This document shows positions 20,287-28,983 of a DNA stretch of 64,000 bases, one piece after another. The DNA lies in NCBI GenBank assembly GCA_963728895.1, contig CAVSLM010000012.1:62001-126000 (forward strand). Reading direction: 5' to 3'. A model generated the notes under the pieces. That model made no database searches. It was not told where the DNA came from and worked only from the letters and a program-made list of their open reading frames with translations. How positions within the stretch are numbered: position 1 is the first letter of the stretch; each line of letters opens with the position of its first letter. Both the position numbers and the translations under genes were made by a program. Source of the DNA: CAVSLM01 sp963728895 (GTDB lineage Bacteria > Pseudomonadota > Gammaproteobacteria > JBBQDK01).

Positions 20287-21634
20287 CCGTCCTCCCGCCG
20301 CCGCGCCGGTGGGAAGCGGCGAAGACTACCGCAGCATCACCGACCAGGTGAGCGCGATGGTGCTCACCTGGCGCGGCGGATGGCGCTGGTGGGCACTGTT
20401 CGGATTCTTCCTCGCCGGCGCCACTGTCTTCCTCTACGCGCTCGGCTATCTGTTCGTGGTCGGTGTCGGGATCTGGGGCATCGGCATCCCGGTCGCCTGG
20501 GGCTTCGCCATCACCAACTACGTGTGGTGGATCGGCATCGGCATGTCCGGCACCTTCATCTCGGCGGCGCTGCTGTTGCTGCGCCAGGGCTGGCGCACCT
20601 CCATCAACCGCTATGCCGAAGCCATGACGGTGTTCGCGGTTGCCATCGCCGGATTGTTTCCGGTCATGCACCTGGGCCGCCCGTGGTTCTTCTACTGGCT
20701 GATGCCCTACCCCAACATCATGAACCTGTGGCCGCAGTGGCGCAGCGCGCTCGACTGGGACTTCTTCGCGGTGCTCTCCTACCTGATCGTGTCGGTGATC
20801 TTCTGGTACCACGGCATGATTCCCGACCTCGGCACGCTGCGCGACCGTGCCGCCACGCGCCGCGGCCAGCGCTTCTATGGGCTGCTCGCACTCGGGTGGC
20901 GCGGCGACGCGAGGCACTGGCAGCACCACGAGACCGCCACCAGGCTGCTCGCGGGTCTCGCCATTCCGCTGGTGTTCTCGGTGCACAGCGAAGTGGCCTT
21001 CGACTTTTCCATCGGCGCCCTGCCGGGGTGGCACCTCACCCTATTCCCACCCTACTTCGTTGCCGGTGCGCTGTACTCGGGCTTCGCGCTGGCCATGGTG
21101 ATGGCGGTGCCGCTGCGCGCGGTGTTCGGCCTGCAGCACCTGATCACGGCGCGCCATCTCGACCACCTGGCCAAGGCCACGCTGGCGGTGGGGCTCGTCG
21201 TCGCCTACAGCTACGTCATGGAATCGTTCATGACCTTCTACAGCGGCGACGAGTACGAGGTGCATCTCAGCGTCTCGCGCGCCACCGGCAGCTACGCCGG
21301 CGTGTTCTGGGCCACCCTGTTCTGCAACGTGCTCGCCCTGCAGGCACTGTGGTTCCGGCGGGTGCGCGCGAGTCCCGGCGCGCTGCTGGTAGTCGGATCG
21401 CTGATCGTGGCCGGCATGTGGCTGGAACGCTTTGTCATCGTGATCATCAGCCTGGCGAGCGGCGATTTCCTGCCCTCCGCCTGGGGCACGTTCTATCCCA
21501 CGCTGTGGGACTGGGCGCATCTGCTGGGATCGGTGTGCCTGTTCGTGGTGCTGTTCCTGCTGTTCCTGCGTCTTCTCCCGGCGGTGTCCATGTACGAGAT
21601 GCGCAGCCTGATCACCAGGCTCCACAAGGAGTGA
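20270..21634 (+). CDS. actC: Alternative complex III subunit ActC, NrfD-like quinol-binding membrane protein
   Basis: 454 residues, starting inside actB (an ATG at 20279 is the alternative). About ten membrane helices of the NrfD/PsrC type are present, including WWIGIGMSGTFISAALLLLR, HSEVAFDFSIGALPGWH and SYVMESFMTFYSGDEYE. The family binds quinol on the periplasmic side. It partners with ActF, a related helical subunit in the same operon. Confidence 0.92.
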
Positions 21635-21638
21635 AGCG

Positions 21639-22175
21639 ATGCCGGAGCACGGACTGTTCGGAATCATGGCCCAGTATCCGTCCGCCCATCGCCTGGTGCG
21701 CATCGCACGGCGCGCGCGCCAGGAAGGCTACCGCGACGTCGAGGCCTACACGCCGTTCCCGGTCGAGGGCTTGAGCGAGGCGCTCGGGCTGCGCAACAAC
21801 CGGCTGCCGCTGATCGCGCTGCTCGGCGGGCTCGCCTTCGGCGGCGCGATCTATCTCACGCAGTACTGGTCGGCGGTGTGGCTGTATCCGTTCAACATCG
21901 GCGGGCGACCCTTCGACAGCTGGCCCGCATTCATTCCCATCACCGTAGAGGTCACCATCCTCGGCGCCGTGCTCGGCATCTTCTTCGGCATGCTGGTGCT
22001 GAACCGGCTGCCCGCGCTGTACCACCCGGCCTTCAACGGGCGCGGCTTCGAGGCGGTGACGCGCGACGGCTTCTTTTTATGCATCAGGGCCAGCGATCCG
22101 CAGTTCGACGCCGAGGAGGTACGCCGCCTGTTGCACAGCTTCGAGCCCATCACGCTTTCGGAAGTGCCGGAGTGA
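21639..22175 (+). CDS. actD: Alternative complex III subunit ActD (DUF3341)
   Basis: 178 residues starting 4 bases after actC. Two membrane helices (about 48-68 and 88-110) form a hairpin. The N-terminal motif EGYRDVEAYTPFPVEGL and the C-terminal domain ending LHSFEPITLSEVPE agree with DUF3341/ActD. It is an assembly or structural subunit without known cofactor. Confidence 0.9.
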   Translation: MPEHGLFGIMAQYPSAHRLVRIARRARQEGYRDVEAYTPFPVEGLSEALGLRNNRLPLIALLGGLAFGGAIYLTQYWSAVWLYPFNIGGRPFDSWPAFIPITVEVTILGAVLGIFFGMLVLNRLPALYHPAFNGRGFEAVTRDGFFLCIRASDPQFDAEEVRRLLHSFEPITLSEVPE

Positions 22176-22894
22176 GAGCAGCGCTGCGAACGCTGGGACT
22201 GTCGCTGATGCTGTGCGCCGGTGTGTCGCTCGCCGGCTGCGAGAAGGTCATGCAGAACATGTACAACCAGCCGCGTTACAAGCCGCTCGCCGCGAGCCGC
22301 CTGTTTGCCGACGGCGGCGCCTCGCGCCCGCTGGTCGACGGCGTGGTGGCACGCTCGCGCGGTTTCCTCGCCGGGGCGAGCAGCGGACGTCACGGCGTGC
22401 TGCCGCTCGACACGGAAAGCCATCAGGCGTTTCCGCTGCTCGGTGCACCGCCCACCGGCACACCGGACCTGGTGGCCGACCTGCGTCGGCTGCCGGTTCC
22501 GGCGACGCTCGCGAACCTGCAGCGCGGGCAGCGGCGCTACGAGATCTATTGCCTGCCCTGCCATGGCCGCCAGGGCGATGGCCAGGGGCCAGTGGTGCAG
22601 CGCGGCTTTCCGGCGCCGCCTTCGTACCACGGCGCCAAGCTCCTGCATGCCCCCAACGAGCACTTCTTCAACGTCATCACCAGCGGCTACGGGATCATGT
22701 ATTCGTACGCCTCGCGGGTCACGCCTGAGGATCGCTGGCGCATCGTCGGCTACATCCGCGCCTTGCAATACAGCGAGCGCGCCCCCGTAGCCGACGTGCC
22801 CGATGCCGAGCGCCTGCGCCTACAGCAGTCGCGCGCGGACCCCGGCGATGCCACGGCCGCGGCCACGGCGCACCCCGGAGGCGTCACGCCGTGA
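22172..22894 (+). CDS. actE: Alternative complex III subunit ActE, monoheme cytochrome c lipoprotein
   Basis: 240 residues from a GTG overlapping the actD stop (GTGA). The lipobox GVSLAGCEK predicts lipid anchoring. One heme site, CLPCHGRQGDG, lies at about residue 127, and the distal methionine is probably in GIMYSYASRV. It transfers electrons from ActA to the terminal oxidase. The stop overlaps the next GTG. Confidence 0.91.
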   Translation: MRAALRTLGLSLMLCAGVSLAGCEKVMQNMYNQPRYKPLAASRLFADGGASRPLVDGVVARSRGFLAGASSGRHGVLPLDTESHQAFPLLGAPPTGTPDLVADLRRLPVPATLANLQRGQRRYEIYCLPCHGRQGDGQGPVVQRGFPAPPSYHGAKLLHAPNEHFFNVITSGYGIMYSYASRVTPEDRWRIVGYIRALQYSERAPVADVPDAERLRLQQSRADPGDATAAATAHPGGVTP

Positions 22895-24057
22895 GCGCGC
22901 CCTTCGCAAGGCCTTCGTCGCGCGCAGGCACGATCGCGCTGGCGATCGGCGTGCTGGGTCTGCTCGCCTGCCTGATCGGCGCCTTCTTCGAGCCGCGCCG
23001 GGTGCTGGAATCCTATCTGTATGCCTTCTGGTTCTGGCTCGGGTTGTCGCTGGGCGGCATGGCGCTGGTCATGGTCCACCACCTCACCGGCGGCGCCTGG
23101 GGTTATGTCATCCGCCGTCCGCTGGAGGCGGCCGCCGCCGCGCTGCCCGCGCTCACCGTACTGGTCGTCCCGATACTGATCGGCGTCGCCGAGCTCTACG
23201 AGTGGCCACACCCGCTCACCCGCGAGCTGGCACGGCTGATGGAGAAGAAGGACTGGTGGCTGAACACCCCCTGGTTCGTGGCCCGCGCCTTCATCTACTT
23301 CGCCGTCTGGAACGCGCTCGCGGTGCTGCTGTTGCGCTGGTCGGACCGGCAGGACGAGGACGCCGATCCTGCCCTGCAGCAGCGCCTCGCGCGCCTCAGC
23401 GCCGGCGGCGTGCTGCTGCTCGCCTTCAGCGTGAGCTTCGCATCAGTGGACTGGATCCTGTCGCTGGAGCCCGAGTTCGCCTCCACCGTGTTCGGCATGC
23501 TGGAGGGCGTGGGCGCGATGCTCGCGGCCATGGCTTTCGCCATCGTCGCCGCCTGGTGGCTGCGTACCCGCGCGCCGATGTCGGAGGTCGCGGTGCCGGA
23601 CCGGTTCCAGGATCTCGGCAGCCTGCTGTTCATGCTGCTGCTCAGTTGGGGCTATCTCGCCTACTCGCAGTACGTGACGGTATGGATCGCGGACCTGCCG
23701 CGCGAGATCGTCTGGTACGTCCCGCGCACCGACACCAGCTGGCGCCGGCTGGCTCTGCTCCTGGGCATCGGCCACTTCGTAGTGCCGTTCTTCCTGCTGC
23801 TCTCGCGAGCCTTGAAGCGCAGCGCGCGGGCGTTGGCCGCGGTGGCCGCCTGGCTGTTCGTCATGCACATCGTCTATGTGTTCTGGCAGGTCATGCCCAA
23901 CGTGCACCGCGCCGGCTTCGACCTCGCCTGGAGCGATTTCGCCGCGCTCCTCGGCATCGGCGGGGTGTGGCTCGCCAGCGTCGAGGCACGGCTCTTTGCC
24001 CGGCCCCTGGTGCCGGTGGCACGCGCGCGCAGCACGCAGGTGTTGGAACATGGCTGA
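22891..24057 (+). CDS. actF: Alternative complex III subunit ActF, membrane protein
   Basis: 388 residues from a GTG overlapping actE. About ten membrane helices are seen, with conserved FWFWLGLSLGGMALVMVHHL and FSVSFASVDWILSLEPEFAS typical of ActF. It is related to ActC and may form the proton-path half of the membrane core. The stop overlaps the next gene. Confidence 0.9.
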   Translation: MSAPFARPSSRAGTIALAIGVLGLLACLIGAFFEPRRVLESYLYAFWFWLGLSLGGMALVMVHHLTGGAWGYVIRRPLEAAAAALPALTVLVVPILIGVAELYEWPHPLTRELARLMEKKDWWLNTPWFVARAFIYFAVWNALAVLLLRWSDRQDEDADPALQQRLARLSAGGVLLLAFSVSFASVDWILSLEPEFASTVFGMLEGVGAMLAAMAFAIVAAWWLRTRAPMSEVAVPDRFQDLGSLLFMLLLSWGYLAYSQYVTVWIADLPREIVWYVPRTDTSWRRLALLLGIGHFVVPFFLLLSRALKRSARALAAVAAWLFVMHIVYVFWQVMPNVHRAGFDLAWSDFAALLGIGGVWLASVEARLFARPLVPVARARSTQVLEHG

Positions 24058-24577
24058 GCAGCCGGGCACAGACAGCCTGCAGCGCGGTCACGAGACCAGC
24101 GATGCGGACGTGCGCATCCTGCTGATGCTCGCGGGCGCGCTGCTGCTGATGGTGATTGCAGTGATCGGCGGCCTCTACGCCTGGATCGTGATCTACTCGA
24201 ATCATCCGCCGGCGCATCAGGCATTTCCCGGCGCGCGGGTCGGGATCACGCGGATTCCGCCGGCCCCGCGCCTGCAGGTGAACAGCCCGGATGTCCTTGC
24301 CGACGGCGCTGCGCAGCGCGCGCCGCAGCCCCGGGATTATCGATGGGTGGACCGGCGCCAGGGCCTGGTGGAAATTCCGGTGGCGCGCGCCATGGAGGTG
24401 CTGGCGCGCAAGGTGCGCCAGCCCGCGGCACAGGCACCGGCGATTGCGCCCTCGCAGCCCGCGGGCGCCAGCAAGGGCGAGTCACCTGCCTCCGCCGGGC
24501 AGCGCCCTACCCGCCCGGGCGGGGCCGGAGCGTCCCCGAAAGCGGGGGCCTTCGACACCGAGGGCGACGGATCATGA
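24050..24577 (+). CDS. Single-pass membrane protein of the act-cox operon, unknown function
   Basis: 175 residues from the ATG at 24050, overlapping actF. There is one membrane helix (about 25-48, LLMLAGALLLMVIAVIGGLY), then a periplasmic region with PRDYRWVDRRQGLVEIPVAR. That motif occurs in small proteins next to oxidase genes and resembles a fused-helix accessory subunit. The last 60 residues are Ala/Pro/Gly-rich and disordered. Position between actF and the SCO gene suggests a part in complex III-oxidase assembly. No cofactor motif is present. Confidence 0.7.
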   Translation: MAEQPGTDSLQRGHETSDADVRILLMLAGALLLMVIAVIGGLYAWIVIYSNHPPAHQAFPGARVGITRIPPAPRLQVNSPDVLADGAAQRAPQPRDYRWVDRRQGLVEIPVARAMEVLARKVRQPAAQAPAIAPSQPAGASKGESPASAGQRPTRPGGAGASPKAGAFDTEGDGS

Positions 24578-25377
24578 GGAGGGTGCTGCTTGGGCTCGCG
24601 CTGTGCGCCGCCGCGCATGTGGCATCGGCCGGGGAGCGCCCGCCCGATCTGCTCGAGCGCATCGGCTTCGATCAGCGCCTGGGCACGCAGGTACCCACCG
24701 ATGCCCCGTTTCGCGACGAACAGAACCGGCCGGTGCGGCTGCGCGATTACCTCGGCGCACGTCCCGTGGTGCTGGTGCTCGGCTACTACCGCTGTCGCAA
24801 TCTCTGCACCGCGGTACGCGAGGGCGTACTCGCCGCGCTGGAGCGCACACATCTCGCGGCCGGGCGCGACTATACCGTGGTCGCGGTCAGCATCGATCCC
24901 GCGGACACGCCGGCATTCGCGCGCGCAGCGCGGGACGATCTGGCGTTGCGCCAGCCCGCCGAGGTCGGGCGCGGCTGGCATCTGCTGAGCGGGCCGCAGT
25001 CCTCGATCGCACCGCTCGCGCGCGCAGTCGGCTTTCGCTATTTCTACGACGCGCAGGCGCAGCAGTTTGCGCACGCCGCGGGACTCGTGGTGCTGACGCC
25101 GCACGGGGTGGTGTCGCGCTATCTGTATGGCGTGGCCTTCGAGCCGACGGACCTGCGACTCGCGCTGGTCGAATCCTCCCAGGGGCGGGTCGGCTCGCCC
25201 ATCGACCGGCTGCTGCTGCTGTGCTGCCGCTACGACCCGGCCACGGGCCGCTACGGCTGGCTGATCTGGAACCTCCTACGGCTCGGCGGCGGCGCGACCG
25301 TGCTGGTGCTGGTGGGCGTGATCGGCCTCATGCTGCGGCGCGAGCGCGCGGGACGGTTGCGGGGAGGACGCTGGTGA
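24574..25377 (+). CDS. SCO1/SenC family copper chaperone
   Basis: 267 residues from the ATG at 24574 overlapping the previous stop. A signal peptide (VLLGLALCAAAHVASA) precedes a thioredoxin-like fold with the copper ligands CRNLC (about 75-79) and the distal histidine in FAHAAGLVVLTPHG. A C-terminal membrane helix (TVLVLVGVIGLMLRR) anchors it. SCO proteins deliver copper to the CuA site of oxidase subunit II, encoded immediately downstream. Confidence 0.9.
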   Translation: MRRVLLGLALCAAAHVASAGERPPDLLERIGFDQRLGTQVPTDAPFRDEQNRPVRLRDYLGARPVVLVLGYYRCRNLCTAVREGVLAALERTHLAAGRDYTVVAVSIDPADTPAFARAARDDLALRQPAEVGRGWHLLSGPQSSIAPLARAVGFRYFYDAQAQQFAHAAGLVVLTPHGVVSRYLYGVAFEPTDLRLALVESSQGRVGSPIDRLLLLCCRYDPATGRYGWLIWNLLRLGGGATVLVLVGVIGLMLRRERAGRLRGGRW

Positions 25378-26333
25378 GCGACGTGCAGAACCTGCACGGG
25401 CTTGCGCCGCTGATCAGCGAAGCCTCCACGGCGGCCATCAAGACCGACGCGCTCACTTTCGCCATGCTCGGCCTGTGCGGCGTGGTGCTGATCGGGGTGA
25501 TGTTCCTGCTGCTGTATTTCTCGACCCGTTACCGGCGCGGCCGGGAGGCCAACCGCGAGCCCATCCGGCGCTTCAGGCCGCTGGAATACACCTGGACGGC
25601 CATTCCCATGCTGCTGTTCACGGGCATTTTCGTCTGGGCCAACACGTTGTACATGGAAGAGTACTCGCCGCCCCGGGACGCCATGCCGATCTACGTGGTG
25701 GCCAAGCAGTGGATGTGGAAGCTGCAGCATCCCGGTGGCAAGCGCGAGATCAACGAGCTGCACGTACCGCTCGACAGGCCCGTGCAGCTGGTGATGACAT
25801 CGGAGGACGTGATCCACAGCTTCTACGTGCCGGCCTTCCGCCTGAAGCAGGACGTGGTGCCGGGACGTTACACCACGCTGTGGTTCAGGCCGGTACGCAC
25901 CGGCCGGTACTATCTCTTCTGCGCCGAATACTGCGGCACCGACCATGCCGACATGCGCGGCGTGGTGACGGTGCTCGAACCCGAGCACTACGCGGCGTGG
26001 CTCGCCACCGGGACGGTCTCCGGATCCATGGCCCAGCAGGGCGCAGTGCTGTTCCGCCAGTCCGGGTGCAGCGGCTGTCACGCGCCCAACGCCGCCGTGC
26101 ACGCACCGCCGCTCGCGGGCCTGTACGGGCGATCGGTGCCACTCGGCGGCGGCGAGGTGATCACCGCCGACGAGCGCTACATCCACGACTCCATCGTGCA
26201 GCCCACCAGACAGATCGTTGCCGGCTACGCACCCATCATGCCCTCGTTCGAGGGCCAGCTCAGCGAGGAGCAGATTCTGCAGATCATCGAATACATCAAG
26301 TCGCTGCAGCCGGGACAGGGAGTCACACCATGA
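25374..26333 (+). CDS. coxB: Cytochrome c oxidase subunit II with fused cytochrome c domain
   Basis: 319 residues from a GTG overlapping the SCO stop. Two N-terminal helices precede the cupredoxin domain. The CuA ligands are in DVIHSFYVP and CAEYCGTDHADM. A C-terminal cytochrome c domain with CSGCH and a methionine in PIMPSFEGQLSEEQ follows, making this a caa3-type subunit II. It accepts electrons from ActE or ActA. The coxA start overlaps its end (ATGA at 26330). Confidence 0.94.
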   Translation: MSDVQNLHGLAPLISEASTAAIKTDALTFAMLGLCGVVLIGVMFLLLYFSTRYRRGREANREPIRRFRPLEYTWTAIPMLLFTGIFVWANTLYMEEYSPPRDAMPIYVVAKQWMWKLQHPGGKREINELHVPLDRPVQLVMTSEDVIHSFYVPAFRLKQDVVPGRYTTLWFRPVRTGRYYLFCAEYCGTDHADMRGVVTVLEPEHYAAWLATGTVSGSMAQQGAVLFRQSGCSGCHAPNAAVHAPPLAGLYGRSVPLGGGEVITADERYIHDSIVQPTRQIVAGYAPIMPSFEGQLSEEQILQIIEYIKSLQPGQGVTP

Positions 26334-27957
26334 GCGCCGACGCAGGGGCGGTATCGCTGCCCGCCACCACCTATCTCAACCATCGCTGGACGCTGCGCTC
26401 CTGGCTGCTGACGCACGACCACAAGCGCATTGCACTGCTTTATCTGCTCTCCATCACGCTGTTCTTCTTCATCGGCGGTGTGGCGGCGACGCTGATCCGC
26501 ATCAACCTGGTGGAGCCCCAGGGTCTGTTCACGCCGGAGACCTACAACAGGCTGTTCACGGTGCACGGCATGGTCATGGTGTGGTTCTTCCTGATTCCCT
26601 CCATTCCCGCGACGCTGGGCAATTTCCTGATGCCGCTGATGATCGGTGCCCGCGACCTGGCTTTTCCGCGCATCAATCTGGCGAGCTGGTATCTCTATAT
26701 CATCGGGGGTCTGTTCACAGTGGCGACGCTGATCGCCGGCGGCGTCGACACCGGCTGGACGTTCTATACGCCGTTCTGCAGCATGTTCTCCAATTCCAAC
26801 GTGATGCTCGCGGTGATCGGCGTGTTCATCGTCGGCTTCTCCTCCATCTTCACCGGACTCAACTTCATCGTCACCGTGCACAAGATGCGCGCGCCGGGCA
26901 TCACCTGGTTCCGCCTGCCGCTGTTCGTCTGGGCGATGTACGCCACCAGCCTGGTCATGGTGCTGGCCACGCCGGTGCTGGCCATGACGCTGATGCTGAT
27001 CGCCGTGGAGCGGGTGTTTCACGTCGGCGTCTTCGACCCGGCGCTGGGCGGCGATCCCATGCTGTTCCAGCATCTGTTCTGGTTCTACTCGCATCCTGCC
27101 GTCTACATCATGGTGCTGCCGGCGATGGGCGTGGTGAGCGAGGTGATCACCTGCTTCGCGCGCAGACCGCATCTTCGGCTACCGCTTCATGGCCTTCTCC
27201 ATCATGGCCATCGCCGTCATCGGCTTCCTGGTGTGGGGCCACCACATGTTCGTCAGCGGCCAGTCGATCTACGCCGGCATGGTGTTCTCCCTGCTGAGCT
27301 TCCTCGTCGCCGTGCCCTCGGCCATCAAGGTGTTCAACTGGACGGCCACCCTGTACCGGGGCTCGCATCACTTTCGAGGCGCCCATGCTCTACGCGCTGG
27401 GCTTCATCGGCCTGTTCACCATCGGCGGCCTTACCGGCCTGTTCCTGGCCGCCACCGGCGATGGACGTGCACGTGACCGACACGTATTTCGTGGTCGCGC
27501 ATTTCCATTACATCATGGTCGGCGGCACGGTGATGGCCTATCTCGGCGGCATCCACTTCTGGTGGCCGAAGATCACCGGGCGCATGTACTCCGGAGGCCT
27601 GGGCGCGTTCGCCGCCATCCTGATGTTCTTCGGCTTCAACCTGACTTTCTTCCCGCAGTTCATCCTGGGCTATCTCGGCATGCCGCGGCGCTACCACGCC
27701 TACCCGCCGGAATTCCAGGTCTGCAACGTGCTGTCCTCGGCCGGCGCATCGATCCTCGCGGTGTCGCTATCTGCTGCCGCTCGGCTATCTGCTCTGGTCG
27801 CTGCGCCACGGCGCTCAGGCCGGGCCCAATCCCTGGGACGCACGCGGACTGGAATGGACCACCGACTCGCCGCCGCCGCCGCGACAATTTCAGCGATACG
27901 CCCGTAGTGACCGAGCGCCCGTACGCCTACGTGCCTTCGGGGAGCGAGCATGAGTGA
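26330..27957 (+). pseudogene. coxA: Cytochrome c oxidase subunit I, five frameshifts
   Basis: Reading from the ATG at 26330 gives standard subunit I sequence (VHGMVMVWFFLIPSIPATLG, FWFYSHPAVYIMVLPAMG). From 27167 onward the frame breaks five times, each fixed by removing one base: C near 27167 (FARRRIFGYRF), C27366 (GSITFEAPMLY), G27460 (ATGMDVHVTDTYFVVAHFHY), C27767 (YLLPLGYLL) and a T at 27888-27890 (RQFSDTPVV). The repaired product is 540 residues with heme and CuB ligands present (HPAVY, GHHMFVS, VAHFHY) and no internal stop. All five are +1, which argues for consensus error rather than decay. Confidence 0.85.
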
Positions 27958-28595
27958 TCGGGCGCTCGTCGCCGAGCAGTTCGACGAATCCGCAACAGGA
28001 GCGCGACGCCGCGGAGCTCGGGCATGTGGGTGTTCCTCGCCACCGAGGTGCTGTTCTTCGGCGTACTGTTCATGGGCTATCTCTACGGGCGCTTCCACTA
28101 TCCCGAGGGCTTCGCCGAAGGCAGCAGGCACACCGATGTGGTGTTCGGCACGATCAAACCGCGATCCTGCTGACCAGCAGCCTGACCATGGTGCTCGCGG
28201 TGCGCGCAGCCAAGCTCGGCGCCTCGCGCGGCGCGATCGTGTTCTTTCTCACCCTCACCCTGCTGCTCGGGCTCAGCTTCGTCGGTATTCATTTCTACGA
28301 GTACTCCAAGGACTATCACGAGCAGCACGTGCCGGGCCTCAATTTCCGGTACGAGGGTCACCTGCACGATCAGGTCGAGGTCTTCTTCTTCCAGTATTTC
28401 GTGATGACCCTGCTGCACATGCTGCATCTGGTGATCGGCATTGCGCTCATGGGCGTGATCACGGTGCTGGCGTGGCGCGACTGGTTTTCTCCCGAGTACC
28501 ACACGCCCCTGGAGCTCGCCGGCCTGTACTGGCATTTCGTGGACATCGTCTGGGTGTTCCTGTTCCCACTGCTTTACCTGGTGTCTCGGTCATGA
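27950..28595 (+). pseudogene. coxC: Cytochrome c oxidase subunit III, three frameshifts
   Basis: The ATG at 27950 overlaps the coxA end. Family sequence is found successively in three frames: MSDRALVAEQFDE, then PQQERDAAELG, then MWVFLATEVLFFGVLFMGYL, then TAILLTSSLTMVLAVRAAKL onward. Corrections needed are one extra base at 27989 (T), one at 28023 (C) and one missing base near 28157. The repaired protein has 214 residues, the usual length for the short subunit III, with GIHFYEYSKDYHEQHVPG and YWHFVDIVWVFLFPLLYL. The third helix pair is intact. Confidence 0.85.
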
Positions 28596-28900
28596 AGCGT
28601 TCCGCATCCACTTCGGCCCAGTCGCTGCTCACCTACTTCGGCGTCTGGGTGGCGCTGGTGGCGCTCACCCTGGGCAACGTCGCGAGCAGCTATATCGCAC
28701 TGGGGCCGTTCAATCTGGTGATCAACCTGGTCATCGCCTTCTCCAAGGCTTTCCTGGTGACGGTGTTCCTGATGCAGCTACGCCTCAGCGGCCGCGTCAC
28801 CCAGCTGGTGGCGGTCGCCGGATTCTTCTGGCTGCTGTTCCTGTTCAGTCTTACCATGGCCGACTACACCACCCGCCCCGAAATCACCGCGCCCTGGTAG
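28592..28900 (+). CDS. Cytochrome c oxidase subunit IV (prokaryotic type)
   Basis: 102 residues from the ATG overlapping the coxC stop. Three membrane helices are visible (YFGVWVALVALTLGNVASSY, NLVINLVIAFSKAFLVTVFL, LVAVAGFFWLLFLFSLTMAD). The AFSKAFLVTVFLMQL motif is typical of this small subunit. It is the last recognisable gene of the act-cox operon. The tandem repeat array begins 83 bases further on. Confidence 0.88.
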   Translation: MKRSASTSAQSLLTYFGVWVALVALTLGNVASSYIALGPFNLVINLVIAFSKAFLVTVFLMQLRLSGRVTQLVAVAGFFWLLFLFSLTMADYTTRPEITAPW

Positions 28901-28983
28901 GCGTGACCCCGAAGCACGCCACCGACGGTGCCGGTCGGACATCGCCGGAGCGGGAACCGGGACGTGCGCGGAAACGCGACCAC

